Part shown: positions 36,774 through 47,121 of the stretch, in pieces
Position numbering within the stretch: position 1 is the first letter of the stretch
Layout: each line of letters begins with the position of its first letter
Translations under genes and position numbers: made by a program
From: Tatumella morbirosei
GTDB taxonomy: Bacteria > Pseudomonadota > Gammaproteobacteria > Enterobacterales > Enterobacteriaceae
Assembly (NCBI RefSeq): GCF_000757425.2
Contig: NZ_JPKR02000005.1
Location: 682,001 to 746,000, forward strand
Length of the DNA: 64,000 bases
Direction of reading: 5' to 3'
Notes under the pieces: generated by a model
Told to the model about the DNA's origin: nothing
The model's input: the letters and a program-made list of their open reading frames with translations, nothing else
Databases searched by the model: none

Positions 36774-39700
36774 ATGGCGGAACAGACACAGCAGGTTAAA
36801 AGCGTTTGTCCTTATTGCGGGGTCGGTTGCGGCATTGTAATGCAGGTGGCTGATAACCGGGTGGTCAAAGTGACCGGTGATAAACAGCATCCTGCCAATC
36901 GTGGCAAATTGTGTACCAAAGGACTGACTTGCGCTAAAGCCATTACTGCTCCTGGCCGTCTGGCGCGGGCTTTCCTGCGTAAACAGCGTCACCTGGATCC
37001 GGTGCAGGCGGAGATGACGGCCGCAATCCGGGAAACTGCGAACCGTCTGAAGGCCATTATTCAGCAGCATGGACCAGAGGCCGTGGCACTGTATGTCTCC
37101 GGGCAGATGTCGCTGGAGGCTCAGTATCTGGCCAACAAACTGGCAAAAGGGTTTATTGCCACCCCGAATATCGAATCTAACTCCCGGCTGTGTATGGCCA
37201 GTGCCGGCAGCGGTTACAAGCAATCGCTGGGTGCTGACGGTCCTCCCGGTTCCTACGAAGACTTTGAGCATGCAGATTTGTTCCTGGTGATTGGGGCCAA
37301 TATGGCCGACTGCCATCCGATTCTGTTTCTGCGCATGATGGCCCGGGTGAATGCCGGTGCCAGACTGATTGTGGTGGATACCCGAAGAACAGCCACTGCG
37401 GAGAAAGCCAGCCTGTTTTTACAGGTGAAATCTGGCAGTGACCTGATGCTGATGAACGGGCTGTTGCAATTGCTGGTCAGCCAGGGAAAAACCGACAACG
37501 AATTTATCGCCCGTTATACCCGGGGCTGGGAACAGATGCCGGAATTTCTGGCGGACTACACCCTCGATAAAGTGGCGGAGGCTACCGGCCTGGCAGAGCA
37601 GGATATCCGTCGTGCCGCTGACTGGATAGGGGAGTCTCCCGCCTGGATGAGCTGCTGGACCATGGGGCTCAACCAGAGCATCCAGGGGACGCTCAATACC
37701 AGTGCGCTGTGTAATCTGCATCTGGCTACCGGAACGATATGCCGGCCCGGTTGCGGCCCTTTTTCTCTTACCGGCCAGCCCAATGCGATGGGGGGCAGGG
37801 AGATGGGCTATATGGGACCGGGACTTCCCGGGCAGCGTTCTTTGCTGTCGGAAGACGATCGCCGTTTCACCGAAAATCTCTGGGGACTGCCCTCCGGCAC
37901 CTTACCGCATCATGGCGGACACGGCACTGTTGATATGTTTCAACAGATGGCGGCCGGCACCATCAAAGCCTGCTGGATCATCTGCACTAATCCTGCCGCC
38001 AGTATGGCGAACCGGCAGCAGGTTATCCGGGGGCTGCAACAGGCGGAGCTGGTGATTACTCAGGATGCTTTTCTCGATACCGAAACTAACCGTTATGCCG
38101 ACATACTGTTGCCTGGCGCATTATGGGCAGAAGCCGAAGGGGTAATGATAAATTCCGAACGTAATGTGACCCTGATGAAGCAAGCCGTTAACCCGCCTGG
38201 TGATGCAATGGCTGACTGGCAGATTATTGCCAGTGTGGCCTGTGAAATGGGTTTTCGTCAGGATTTTAGTTATCGTTCTGCCAGTGAAGTATTTCTCGAA
38301 ATTCAGCAATTTCATAATCCACAGACCGGCTACGATCTGCGGGGAATCAGCTACCCGCGGCTGTATGATTCACCGGTACAGTGGCCCAGCCCGCCGGACG
38401 ATCAGCAATCGCGCCATCCGATACGCTATCTGTCACAGGAAGTCATTTTTACGGATAAACCCGCCAGTACTCCGGTCATTATTTTCCCGACCGCCAGTGG
38501 CCGGGCACACTTCCATTGCTGTCTGCCGCTATCTCCGACAGATTCGCCGGATGATGACTACCCGTTTGTGATGAATACCGGCCGCCTGCAACACCAGTGG
38601 CACACCATGACCAAAACCGGCCATATTGCCGAGCTGAACCAGTTAAACCCGAACCCATTTGTTGAGATTCATCCTGAGGATGCTCAGCGGTTGAATATTC
38701 TACCTGAACAACCGGTTGAGCTGCGTTCCCGGCGCGGGCACGCGATCCTGCCGGCGCAAATCAGCAACAGGGTGTTACCCGGCCACTGTTTTGCGCCATT
38801 TCACTGGAATGACGTGTTCGGTGAGAACCTGTCGGTCAATTCGCTGACCAGCGATGCGGTTGATCCGCTATCGCTACAACCGGCGCTAAAATATTGTGCG
38901 GTTTCTTTGACCCCGATAGTGACCCCAAAAATTGCTGATGTTGAGCTTATCAACGCTCAACCCGTTACGGAGGCCGTAATGACAGAAAACCCTGCCACCA
39001 CAGCAGCAGACCTGTTCGCCCGGCAGTTGGTCCCGGGGGCCAGCCTGTCTGAAATGCTTAACGCGGAAGAACAGCGTTATCTGCAAGGATATCTGGCGGG
39101 TTTGCGTTTAAGCCCTCCCGATACCTGCGGCGGTGTTCCTGTGCTGCCAGCTACCGCGCCGCTGGGGAATGATATGCGCCTGTGGGTCGATGGGCTGCTG
39201 GCGGGATTGTATGCCCGTACTCCGCTGGCAGCTGGCATGGCGTCCACGCTCGCGAACGGGCAGCCGGCCATCAGTTTTGCTGCCGAAACGGCGGCGCCGG
39301 TATGGGTATTGTGGAGCTCAACCACCGGTAATGCAGAATCTTTTGCCGCCGTATGTGTCAGCCAGCTGGAACAGGCGGGGATACCTGCCCGATCCGGCTG
39401 TGTCTCCGACCACGGGGCGGCGGAACTGGCCAGCGCCGGGAAAATTTTACTGGTGGTCAGTACTTTTGGTGATGGCGATCCGCCGGATAACGGTCTCAGT
39501 TTCTGGCAAATGCTGACGGCAGAGTCTGCTCCGTCGCTGTCATCGGTCAGTTTTTCGGTACTGGCGTTCGGTGACAGCAGCTATGACCAGTATTGTGGCT
39601 TTGGCCGGCGTCTCGATACCCGGCTGAGTGAACTGGGAGCGACACGGCTTTCTCCCAGGGCCGAATGCGAAGCGGAGGATCTACAACCGGCCAGGTTATG

Positions 39701-40922
39701 GCTGGAAAATATGACCGGGCTGCTACGCAGCAGTTCTGCTCCGGTAAATATCATGGCTAAACCCACGCAGGTTATCCGGCAAGAGACTGAGCCCGCAGCC
39801 CCTGCAAAGTACCATCGTGACAAGCCTTACCGCGCCACGCTGTTGTCCTGTCAGCGACTGAACCAGGAGGGATCACAGAAGGAGACCCGCCAGATAATAT
39901 TGTCGGTAGAAGGGAATGAACTCAGTTATCAGGCCGGAGATGCCCTGGGGGTCTGGCCAAAGAATAAACCGCAGTGTGTAGACTCCGTACTTAATGCCCT
40001 GCAGCTTGATCCACAGCAGCCGGTGACGGTCAGTTCCGGGCAGACGGTCAGTCTGCAGGATGCGTTGACAGGTTACCTGGATTTATCGGTGGTGAGCCGT
40101 GAGCTGGCAGAATACCTCGGCAACCATTCTGTCAGCGGTGAATTTCCTCCTCCACTACAGAAGGTGCTGGCAGGTGATTTTACCGGCTGGCAACAGCAGC
40201 AGCGGGTGGTGGATCTGCTGGAGGCATTCCCTGCCAGAGTTCGGGCCGATGAATTTATCCGCTATCTGCGACCGATGCGGCCACGGCTCTATTCTGTTTC
40301 GTCCAGTCCGTTGCTGACTCCGGATGAAATACATCTGACGGTGTCGGTGATACGTGAGGGTATTCACGGGATGCGGGATGGTGTCTGTTCGTCATTTCTG
40401 GCCGATAGCGCTGTCGGTGACAGTATACAGGTGTTTGTAAAACCTCAGGTCAGTTTCCGGATACCGGAAGACGATACATTACCACTGATTATGATTGGTC
40501 CCGGTACAGGAATTGCCCCTTTCCGTGCTTTCCTGCAACAGCGCCAGGCCATTGGTGCCCGGGGTCATAACTGGTTGTTCTTTGGTGAACAGCATGCTGA
40601 CGGTGATTTTTATTATCGTCAGGAGTTGGAAGACCTCCGTCGTGACGGAGTACTGCACCGGCTGGATACGGCTTTCTCCCGTGATCAACCAGAGAAAATT
40701 TACGTCCAGCAGCGGATGCTGGAACAAGGCAGTATTCTCTGGCAATGGCTGACGGAAGGTGCAACCGTTTGTGTGTGCGGCGATGCCAGCAGAATGGCGA
40801 AAGATGTCCATCAGACGTTACTGCAGATCATCCGTGAACATGGCCGGATGAGTGCCGGTGAGGCAGAGCAGTGGTTGTCAGCGCTGACCCGTCAGAAACG
40901 CTACCTGCGTGATATTTACTGA
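36774..40922 (+). CDS. nasA: Assimilatory nitrate reductase fused to CysJ-like diflavin reductase
   Basis: A 1382-residue fusion. Residues 1-700: Mo-bisMGD nitrate reductase with an N-terminal [4Fe-4S] site (CPYCGVGC and GKLCTKG) and the Mo-ligand Cys in SNSRLCMAS. Residues about 845-990: flavodoxin-like FMN domain starting SSTTGNAESF. Residues about 1015-1383: FAD/NADPH domain with RPRLYSVSS, GVCSSFLA and IGPGTGIAPFR, as in CysJ. It thus carries its own NADPH electron path, replacing the separate NasC of Klebsiella. ATG 36774 follows GGGAGAG. No frame break at the fusion. Its stop overlaps that of the araC gene. Confidence 0.92.
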   Translation: MAEQTQQVKSVCPYCGVGCGIVMQVADNRVVKVTGDKQHPANRGKLCTKGLTCAKAITAPGRLARAFLRKQRHLDPVQAEMTAAIRETANRLKAIIQQHGPEAVALYVSGQMSLEAQYLANKLAKGFIATPNIESNSRLCMASAGSGYKQSLGADGPPGSYEDFEHADLFLVIGANMADCHPILFLRMMARVNAGARLIVVDTRRTATAEKASLFLQVKSGSDLMLMNGLLQLLVSQGKTDNEFIARYTRGWEQMPEFLADYTLDKVAEATGLAEQDIRRAADWIGESPAWMSCWTMGLNQSIQGTLNTSALCNLHLATGTICRPGCGPFSLTGQPNAMGGREMGYMGPGLPGQRSLLSEDDRRFTENLWGLPSGTLPHHGGHGTVDMFQQMAAGTIKACWIICTNPAASMANRQQVIRGLQQAELVITQDAFLDTETNRYADILLPGALWAEAEGVMINSERNVTLMKQAVNPPGDAMADWQIIASVACEMGFRQDFSYRSASEVFLEIQQFHNPQTGYDLRGISYPRLYDSPVQWPSPPDDQQSRHPIRYLSQEVIFTDKPASTPVIIFPTASGRAHFHCCLPLSPTDSPDDDYPFVMNTGRLQHQWHTMTKTGHIAELNQLNPNPFVEIHPEDAQRLNILPEQPVELRSRRGHAILPAQISNRVLPGHCFAPFHWNDVFGENLSVNSLTSDAVDPLSLQPALKYCAVSLTPIVTPKIADVELINAQPVTEAVMTENPATTAADLFARQLVPGASLSEMLNAEEQRYLQGYLAGLRLSPPDTCGGVPVLPATAPLGNDMRLWVDGLLAGLYARTPLAAGMASTLANGQPAISFAAETAAPVWVLWSSTTGNAESFAAVCVSQLEQAGIPARSGCVSDHGAAELASAGKILLVVSTFGDGDPPDNGLSFWQMLTAESAPSLSSVSFSVLAFGDSSYDQYCGFGRRLDTRLSELGATRLSPRAECEAEDLQPARLWLENMTGLLRSSSAPVNIMAKPTQVIRQETEPAAPAKYHRDKPYRATLLSCQRLNQEGSQKETRQIILSVEGNELSYQAGDALGVWPKNKPQCVDSVLNALQLDPQQPVTVSSGQTVSLQDALTGYLDLSVVSRELAEYLGNHSVSGEFPPPLQKVLAGDFTGWQQQQRVVDLLEAFPARVRADEFIRYLRPMRPRLYSVSSSPLLTPDEIHLTVSVIREGIHGMRDGVCSSFLADSAVGDSIQVFVKPQVSFRIPEDDTLPLIMIGPGTGIAPFRAFLQQRQAIGARGHNWLFFGEQHADGDFYYRQELEDLRRDGVLHRLDTAFSRDQPEKIYVQQRMLEQGSILWQWLTEGATVCVCGDASRMAKDVHQTLLQIIREHGRMSAGEAEQWLSALTRQKRYLRDIY

Positions 40923-41881
40923 TGATTCCTGGCGTGGCGGCTGGCTCCCGGCGGCAGGCCGGTGATCCGTTTAAACGCCCGGCTAAAGGCGGCCTGGGAG
41001 GTATAGCCCAGCCGCTGAGCCACGGTTTCTATCGGCAGGCGTTCGTTATTCAGCCACTGGCTGGCGAGCTGCATACGTAACTCAGTGGCATAACGCAGCG
41101 GTGATATGCCGATTGTCTGGCGAAAACGACCGGCAAATACCGATCGGGAACTGTGGCACTCGGCGGCGAGTTCCGCCACGGTCCACTCTTTTCCGGGGTT
41201 GCGGTGCAAAGCCAGTAATGCCTGCGCCAGCCGGGGATCTTTAAGTGCAGCCACCAGACCACTTCCATTACCACAGCCACATTCTACCCAACCCCGTATC
41301 AGCATGGCGGCCACCACTTCAGCAAGCCTGGCCATAATTCCCGGATAGCCAATTCTGCCTGAACAGACTTCCCGTTTCATTGACGAAAGAATTGGCAGTA
41401 AGCCCGGATAACGGTCGCTGAGAGTATCTGCCAGCAATTCATCCGGCATTAACCGGATAAGCCCCTGCATCCCGCCAGGATCAAAGGCCATGCAGCCATG
41501 AAAAATAATTGTTTTTTCAGGGTTGGTAATTTTGCAGCAGGTATTAATAGCACTCACCGAATCACCCAGTGGAATAGTTTCAGAGGAATCAATATTCTGT
41601 ATTGCAGCATCGGAATCAGACAGCAACTGATGGTGGGGGGCATGAGGCATAAATACCGCATAACCCGCCGGTAGCGTCTGAATCGTACCATCAGCTTTAC
41701 GTAACAGAGCACTGCCGGAAGCAATAAAATGGAAGCAGGCATAACCGGGCCTTGCCGGGAAATTAAAACCAAACCGGCTACCGGCTTTAATTTGTCGATA
41801 CTTCACGCCACGCAACCGCATTCCTGTCAGCAGTTCGCTTATCAGATCAGAAGGTAATTCAGAAAGGGCAGCTTTGCTCAT
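40916..41881 (-). CDS. AraC-family regulator with cupin N-domain
   Basis: A 321-residue regulator. The N-terminal cupin-like domain (about residues 25-190) and C-terminal AraC helix-turn-helix pair (AECHSSRSVFAGRFRQTIG, then QRLGYTSQAAFSRAFKR) are clear. It is convergent with nasA, the stops overlapping by seven bases, and divergent from an MFS exporter 97 bp away, its probable target. This subgroup (cupin_6) often controls an adjacent exporter or oxidoreductase. Confidence 0.87.
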   Translation of the reverse strand: MSKAALSELPSDLISELLTGMRLRGVKYRQIKAGSRFGFNFPARPGYACFHFIASGSALLRKADGTIQTLPAGYAVFMPHAPHHQLLSDSDAAIQNIDSSETIPLGDSVSAINTCCKITNPEKTIIFHGCMAFDPGGMQGLIRLMPDELLADTLSDRYPGLLPILSSMKREVCSGRIGYPGIMARLAEVVAAMLIRGWVECGCGNGSGLVAALKDPRLAQALLALHRNPGKEWTVAELAAECHSSRSVFAGRFRQTIGISPLRYATELRMQLASQWLNNERLPIETVAQRLGYTSQAAFSRAFKRITGLPPGASRHARNHQ

Positions 41882-41978
41882 TTTCAGGAGTTTTAGTCAA
41901 AAATAACAGACTTACTATCATAGACCCTCCTGGTGTTTATCTCCAGAATCAGGTGATTAACATCATCGGAGGAAATTA

Positions 41979-43190
41979 ATGAGCCATTGTACTGAGCAAT
42001 GTAGCCTGCCATCTCAGGATGACGCTGGCGTTTCTGCGGCCTGGTTGGCGGTATTTTCACTGGCTGTCGGTGTATTTGGTTTACTGACGGCGGAATACCT
42101 GCCTGCAAGTCTGTTATCGCCCATGGCTGACAGCCTGGGGGTGAGTGAAGCGTTAGCGGGCCAGTCCGTGACCGTCACTGCCATCGTGGCACTGTTTTCC
42201 GGCCTGTTGGTACCAGGGCTGACACGTAATCTGGACCGACGTACGGTGCTACTGGGTTTTACCTTACTGATGATCGCTTCTAATCTGCTGGTGGCTTTAT
42301 CACCGAACCTGACCGTATTACTGCTGATGCGGGTATTACTGGGGATTGCGATTGGCGGATTCTGGAGCATGGTGGCCGCGGTGGCCATGCGGCTGGTGCC
42401 GGATGAATTGTTGCCGCGGGCACTATCGATAATTTTCAGCGGTATTTCGGTCGGAACTGTGGTGGCCGTCCCTCTTGGCAGCTATCTGGGAGGGGTTGTT
42501 GGCTGGCGCAGTACTTTTGTCGCGGCTGCAATTATCGGGATGATCACCTTCCTGTTTCAGTTTTTTACTTTGCCGCGGATGGCACCCAGGCAGGGTGTGA
42601 CACTGGGCATGATCTTTAGCGTTGCTATGCGCCCGGGGATTGGGGCCGGGTTACTGGGATGTATTCTGATCCATGGCGGACACTTTGCATTGTTTACCTA
42701 TATCCGGCCGATGCTGGAGTCGACTACGGCTATGGGAGAGGACGGCCTGGCATTGGTTCTGCTGGGATTCGGGGTGGCTAATTTTGCAGGCACGGTACTG
42801 GCCGGTTATTTACTGTCAAAAATGCCGCTGGGAACGCTGGTGATGATGCCGGCAGTGGTGGGATTGAGCGCACTGGCATTGGTGCTGTTACCTGCGACGT
42901 TGCCAGGTCAGGTCCTGCTGGTTGCTCTCTGGGGTCTGGCCTTTGGTGCGATCCCTGTCGCCTGGTCCAACTGGATTGCCCGTTCAATCCCGGACCAGGC
43001 AGAAAGTGCTGGTGGGATGGTGGTGGCGGCCGTTCAGTCCTCAATTGCCGCCGGCGCAGCCGCTGGCGGACTGATGTTCAGCCATAGCGGTATTACCGGC
43101 GTCTTTGCCAGTGCCGGGTGCGTCTTACTAATAGCGGCATTATTTGTAGCGCTGCGGGTGAAGGGGGATATTATTCCTCCGGCCAACTGA
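41979..43190 (+). CDS. MFS exporter (AraJ/YdhP-like)
   Basis: A 403-residue transporter with twelve membrane segments; after TM2 the loop RNLDRRTVLLG fits motif A of the DHA1 drug/sugar-efflux group. FGLLTAEYLPASLL in TM1 is typical of the AraJ/YdhP branch. It is divergent from an AraC regulator that probably controls it. Confidence 0.87.
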   Translation: MSHCTEQCSLPSQDDAGVSAAWLAVFSLAVGVFGLLTAEYLPASLLSPMADSLGVSEALAGQSVTVTAIVALFSGLLVPGLTRNLDRRTVLLGFTLLMIASNLLVALSPNLTVLLLMRVLLGIAIGGFWSMVAAVAMRLVPDELLPRALSIIFSGISVGTVVAVPLGSYLGGVVGWRSTFVAAAIIGMITFLFQFFTLPRMAPRQGVTLGMIFSVAMRPGIGAGLLGCILIHGGHFALFTYIRPMLESTTAMGEDGLALVLLGFGVANFAGTVLAGYLLSKMPLGTLVMMPAVVGLSALALVLLPATLPGQVLLVALWGLAFGAIPVAWSNWIARSIPDQAESAGGMVVAAVQSSIAAGAAAGGLMFSHSGITGVFASAGCVLLIAALFVALRVKGDIIPPAN

Positions 43191-43275
43191 CAACGACATG
43201 GGCCGAAGCAGTGACCGGCCCGTGACGGCTAAATTAGCCACGCAGTTAGCGATTATTGTTCTGAAGATAAACATA

Positions 43276-43306
43276 AAAAGCATATCTGATTATCAGCTAT
43301 GCTTTT
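43276..43306. terminator. Long hairpin after MFS gene
   Basis: AAAAGCATA and TATGCTTTT enclose CTGAT-T-ATCAG: nine plus five base pairs with one mismatch. Flanking A and T runs lie in the stem. Likely bidirectional terminator ahead of the sulfonate unit. Confidence 0.65.
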
Positions 43307-43382
43307 GCCGGATAAATAATTTCATCTTTAAAAATACAGGCTTCAGTATGAACTCATTCATAATGAATTCTCTGAGGCTGTA

Positions 43383-44390
43383 ATGAAAAAGAAAACCGTG
43401 TCGGTAGTGATTGCCGGGTTACTGGCAGGCGCACTGACGGTGCCGGTGACGGCGAATGCTGAGGGGACCATCAGCATTGCCCAGCAATTTGGTATCGGCT
43501 ATTTATTGCTGGATGTGGTGCGGGACCAGCATCTGATTGAGCAGCAGGGCAAAAAAGAAGGCCTTGATATTAAAGTCGAATGGCGGACCTTATCCGGTGC
43601 CACCGCCATGAACGAAGGTGTACTCACCGGAGCACTGGATGTGGCTGCGGCAGGCGTCCCGGCGATGCTGACAGTGTGGGACCGGACTTACGGGCATCAG
43701 GATGTAAAAGCGATTGCCTCGCTCGGCTCCATGCCGGGTTACCTGCTGAGTAACAATCCGGCCGTCAAAAGTATTAAAGACCTGACAGATAAAGACCGGA
43801 TTGCTGCCCCGGCGGCCGGAGTCGGTTTTCAGTCCCGGACATTACAGATAGCGACCGCCAAGGTTTACGGAAACAGTGAATTTAAAAAGTTCGATAATAT
43901 TACCGTCAGTTTGCCGCACCCTGATGCCACGGTAGCATTAATTTCCGGTAAATCAGAGGTCACGGCGCATTTCTCCAGCCCGCCATTCCAGTATCAGGAA
44001 TTAGAACATCCGTCGATTCATAAAATACTCAGCTCTTATGATGTGCTGGGTGGGCCGGGATCATTTAATGCACTGTATACCACCCAAAAATTCCATGACG
44101 AAAATCCCAAAACCTATCAGGCATTTTATAACGCATTAGTGCAGGCGGCGGATTATGTTGAAAAAAATAAAGAGGATGCGGCGAAAATTTATATCCGCCA
44201 GGAGAAGTCACACCTGCCGTTATCATTAATCGAAAAAATCATTAATGACCCGGAAAATCATTTTACCGTTTCTCCGGAACGAACCTACGTTTATGCCGAC
44301 AAGTTATATCAGCTCGGTGTATTAAAACACCACGCAGCCAGTTGGAAAGACTATTTCTTCCCGGAAGCCTGGGTCAACCCCGGCAGCTGA
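43383..44390 (+). CDS. Sulfonate/taurine-type ABC binding protein
   Basis: A 335-residue exported protein with signal peptide ending VTANA. The pattern ISIAQQFGIGYLLLDVV and AAAGVPAMLTVWDR fits SsuA/TauA/NMT1-like binding proteins. First of a four-gene unit with a TauD-like dioxygenase, ATPase and permease. The substrate is probably a sulfonate or sulfate ester; taurine itself is not certain. Confidence 0.85.
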   Translation: MKKKTVSVVIAGLLAGALTVPVTANAEGTISIAQQFGIGYLLLDVVRDQHLIEQQGKKEGLDIKVEWRTLSGATAMNEGVLTGALDVAAAGVPAMLTVWDRTYGHQDVKAIASLGSMPGYLLSNNPAVKSIKDLTDKDRIAAPAAGVGFQSRTLQIATAKVYGNSEFKKFDNITVSLPHPDATVALISGKSEVTAHFSSPPFQYQELEHPSIHKILSSYDVLGGPGSFNALYTTQKFHDENPKTYQAFYNALVQAADYVEKNKEDAAKIYIRQEKSHLPLSLIEKIINDPENHFTVSPERTYVYADKLYQLGVLKHHAASWKDYFFPEAWVNPGS

Positions 44391-44413
44391 TGTCTGGCTA
44401 AGAGAGTCATCTT

Positions 44414-45304
44414 ATGAGCGAATTAACCGAAACAGTGCCACCCGCAGAACATTCTCAGCAGTTTGAGATCCGCCCTCTGGCGGGCGCAGGGGCCGAAATT
44501 ATCGGACTGGATCTGCGTCAGCCACTGAACAACGCCGATTTCCGGCGCATTCACCAGGCACATCTCCAGTACCATGTCCTGGTGTTCCGTCAGCAGACCC
44601 TGACCCCGGAACAGCAGATTGCATTCAGCCGCCGTTTCGGACCTCTGCAGATTCATGTGCTGAAACAGTTTCTACTGGAAGGGCATCCCGAAATTCTGAT
44701 TGTATCGAACATTATCCGCGATGGTCAGCCGGTCGGACTGGGAGATGCCGGGAAATACTGGCATTCGGACCTGTCGTACAAAGAGGTTCCGAGCCTCGGG
44801 TCAATGTTGTATGCCAAAATTCTGCCGGAGATCGGCGGGGATACCCGTTTCGCCAATATGCATAAGGCCTGGGAAACCTTACCGGCGGACCTGCGACAGG
44901 CGATTGAAGGTAAGCGAGCCGTTCACTCCTATACCGCAACCTACAGTAAACCGAAGTTTGGCACCCAGTGGCGACCGACGCTGACAGAAAAACAGCTCAG
45001 CGAAGTGAAAGCCGTCAGCCATCCTGTTGTCAGAACTCACCCTGAAACCGGTAATAAAGCGCTGTTTGTCAGTGAAGGCTTCACCACCCATATTGAAGGC
45101 CTGCCGGAACAGGAAAGCAGCCAGCTTCTGCAGGCGCTGTATGATCACAGTATTCGTGAAGAAAATGTCTATACCCACCGCTGGCAACCGGGAGACCTGC
45201 TGTTCTGGGATAACCGATCGTTGATTCATCTTGCCACCGGATGCCCGGCAGAATGCCCCCGTCAGTTGTACCGAACCACCATCGAAGGTGACGCCCCGTT
45301 CTGA
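44414..45304 (+). CDS. TauD/TfdA-family dioxygenase
   Basis: A 296-residue Fe(II)/2-oxoglutarate dioxygenase. Iron ligands are His117 and Asp119 (WHSDLSYKE) and a His near 272 (RSLIHLATG), with the 2-oxoglutarate Arg near 287 (LYRTT). TauD releases sulfite from taurine; relatives act on alkyl sulfates and other sulfonates. Its placement inside the ABC unit suggests desulfonation of the imported compound, for use as sulfur source. Confidence 0.9.
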   Translation: MSELTETVPPAEHSQQFEIRPLAGAGAEIIGLDLRQPLNNADFRRIHQAHLQYHVLVFRQQTLTPEQQIAFSRRFGPLQIHVLKQFLLEGHPEILIVSNIIRDGQPVGLGDAGKYWHSDLSYKEVPSLGSMLYAKILPEIGGDTRFANMHKAWETLPADLRQAIEGKRAVHSYTATYSKPKFGTQWRPTLTEKQLSEVKAVSHPVVRTHPETGNKALFVSEGFTTHIEGLPEQESSQLLQALYDHSIREENVYTHRWQPGDLLFWDNRSLIHLATGCPAECPRQLYRTTIEGDAPF

Positions 45305-45311
45305 ACAGGAT

Positions 45312-46175
45312 ATGACAGTAATGACTCAGCCCGCGACGCAACCACCAGCGCCACTTTTATCGCTGAATAATATCAGCCTCGAATACCAGACTCCTCAGCA
45401 CCGGGTACGCGCGGTGCATGAAGTGAGCTTTGATGTTTATGCTGCTGACCGGTTTGTTTTACTCGGTCCATCCGGGTGTGGTAAATCCAGCCTGTTAAAA
45501 GCGATTGGCGGATTTATTCAGCCGGCCAGTGGAGAAATCCTGCTGCAAGGTCAGCGGGTTACCGCTCCTGGTCCTGACCGGATGACGGTTTTCCAGGAGT
45601 TTGATCAACTGGCTCCGTGGAAGACCGTGATCAATAACATTATTTTTCCGCTACGGGTAACGGGGCGCTATGACAAAAAGCAGGCGAGGGAAATTGCGAG
45701 CTACTACCTGAATAAAGTCGGGCTGTCGCGCTTTGCCGATGTCTATCCGCATATGCTCTCCGGAGGAATGAAACAACGGGTGGCTATTGCCAGGGCGATG
45801 GCCATGAAACCCGGGGTGTTGTTGATGGATGAACCTTTTGCCTCTCTGGATGCACTGACCCGGCGACAAATGCAGGACGAATTGCTGGAACTTTGGGAAG
45901 AAGTGGGGTCAACACTGGTATTTGTCACCCATTCCATTGATGAAGCCTTGCTGATTGGCAGCCGGATTTTGATTCTTTCAGCTCATCCGGGGCAGGTTCG
46001 TGCCGAACGTAACTGCCATCAGTTTACCCGGCACAATTACGGTAACGAAGAGTTTCGTCAGGCCGCCAGGGAAATTCATCAACTGTTGTTTCCGGAACCC
46101 TCTCCGGTCACACCATCCAACAAGGAGAGTCATTATGGCGCCACAGCCTTATCTTCGACCCGGCTATCTGCGTGA
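45312..46175 (+). CDS. Sulfonate/taurine-type ABC ATPase
   Basis: A 287-residue ABC ATPase: Walker A GPSGCGKSS, TVFQEFDQLAPWKTV, signature LSGGMKQRV, Walker B VLLMDEPFASLD. SsuB/TauB group. ATG 45312 and 45321 are both possible; the nearer AGGA gives better spacing to 45321. The 3' end overlaps the permease start by 41 bp. Confidence 0.87.
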   Translation: MTVMTQPATQPPAPLLSLNNISLEYQTPQHRVRAVHEVSFDVYAADRFVLLGPSGCGKSSLLKAIGGFIQPASGEILLQGQRVTAPGPDRMTVFQEFDQLAPWKTVINNIIFPLRVTGRYDKKQAREIASYYLNKVGLSRFADVYPHMLSGGMKQRVAIARAMAMKPGVLLMDEPFASLDALTRRQMQDELLELWEEVGSTLVFVTHSIDEALLIGSRILILSAHPGQVRAERNCHQFTRHNYGNEEFRQAAREIHQLLFPEPSPVTPSNKESHYGATALSSTRLSA

Positions 46176-46995
46176 GGTTACAGTTCCCGGCGCGTTGCAG
46201 ACCGAAACTCCCTTACCGACAGGTCGGCGGTTGTGGAATCAGGCCTGGATCAGGAAATCAGTGCTGGTTCTGATTCTGCTGGTGATCTGGGAGCTGATCG
46301 CCCGCTGGCAGAATAACAGCCTGATGTTCCCGGGGGTTATCGATACTCTGCGGGCTTTCACCGAAGATATGCTGAGCGGGGAATTACCTGGTAAAATATA
46401 CAACTCACTGAGTTTATTGATTAAAGGTTATCTGATTGGCGCGGTTTTATCACTGGTGTTTAGTGCGCTGGCGGTCAGCAGTCGGATCGGCCGGGATCTG
46501 CTCAACACACTGACTGCAATGTTTAATCCGCTGCCGGCCATTGCTTTGTTACCTCTGGCACTCCTCTGGTTTGGGCTTGGCAGCGGCAGCCTGATTTTTG
46601 TGATAGTTCACTCCGTGCTGTGGCCGATTGCCCTGAACACCAGTTCAGGATTCAACAGTGTTTCTGAGACGCTACGCATGACAGGGAAAAATTACGGTCT
46701 GTCGGGGCCACGCTATGTGGTGCATATCCTGATGCCGGCAGCCTTACCCTCGATTCTGGCCGGGCTCAAGATTGGCTGGGCATTTGCCTGGCGGACACTG
46801 ATTGCTGCTGAACTGGTATTCGGAGCGTCCAGCGGCAGTGGCGGTCTGGGATGGTATATTTTCCAGAACCGGAACGAACTCTATACCGATCATGTGTTTG
46901 CCGGATTGTTGACGGTAGTGATCATCGGTCTGCTGGTCGAAGCGGTAATTTTTTCCGGAATCGAAAAACTAACGGTACGGCGCTGGAAAATATAA
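46135..46995 (+). CDS. Sulfonate/taurine-type ABC permease
   Basis: A 286-residue permease with six membrane segments and the coupling segment TGKNYGLSGPRYVVHILMP, similar to SsuC/TauC. AAGGAG before ATG 46135 fixes the start inside the end of the ATPase gene. Confidence 0.87.
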   Translation: MAPQPYLRPGYLREVTVPGALQTETPLPTGRRLWNQAWIRKSVLVLILLVIWELIARWQNNSLMFPGVIDTLRAFTEDMLSGELPGKIYNSLSLLIKGYLIGAVLSLVFSALAVSSRIGRDLLNTLTAMFNPLPAIALLPLALLWFGLGSGSLIFVIVHSVLWPIALNTSSGFNSVSETLRMTGKNYGLSGPRYVVHILMPAALPSILAGLKIGWAFAWRTLIAAELVFGASSGSGGLGWYIFQNRNELYTDHVFAGLLTVVIIGLLVEAVIFSGIEKLTVRRWKI

Positions 46996-47121
46996 AGACT
47001 GGCCAGCACAGGTCTCTGACAGGACCTTGTGCTGGCAGGGCCGCAGATTCGTTATTTTAGGATGTACAGACGTCCAGACTTCCGTTATAGTCTCGGAAAA
47101 TTAACTCAGGGAGAGTTTTCT

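Noticed and set aside
36774-40922. Nitrate reductase-CysJ joint as an assembly chimera
   Set aside because: The reading frame is continuous, the linker is clean, and the missing nasC gene makes the fusion biologically sensible.
43198-43383. 61-codon frame before the sulfonate-binding gene
   Set aside because: It contains the long hairpin at 43276-43306 and no protein signature; treated as intergenic.
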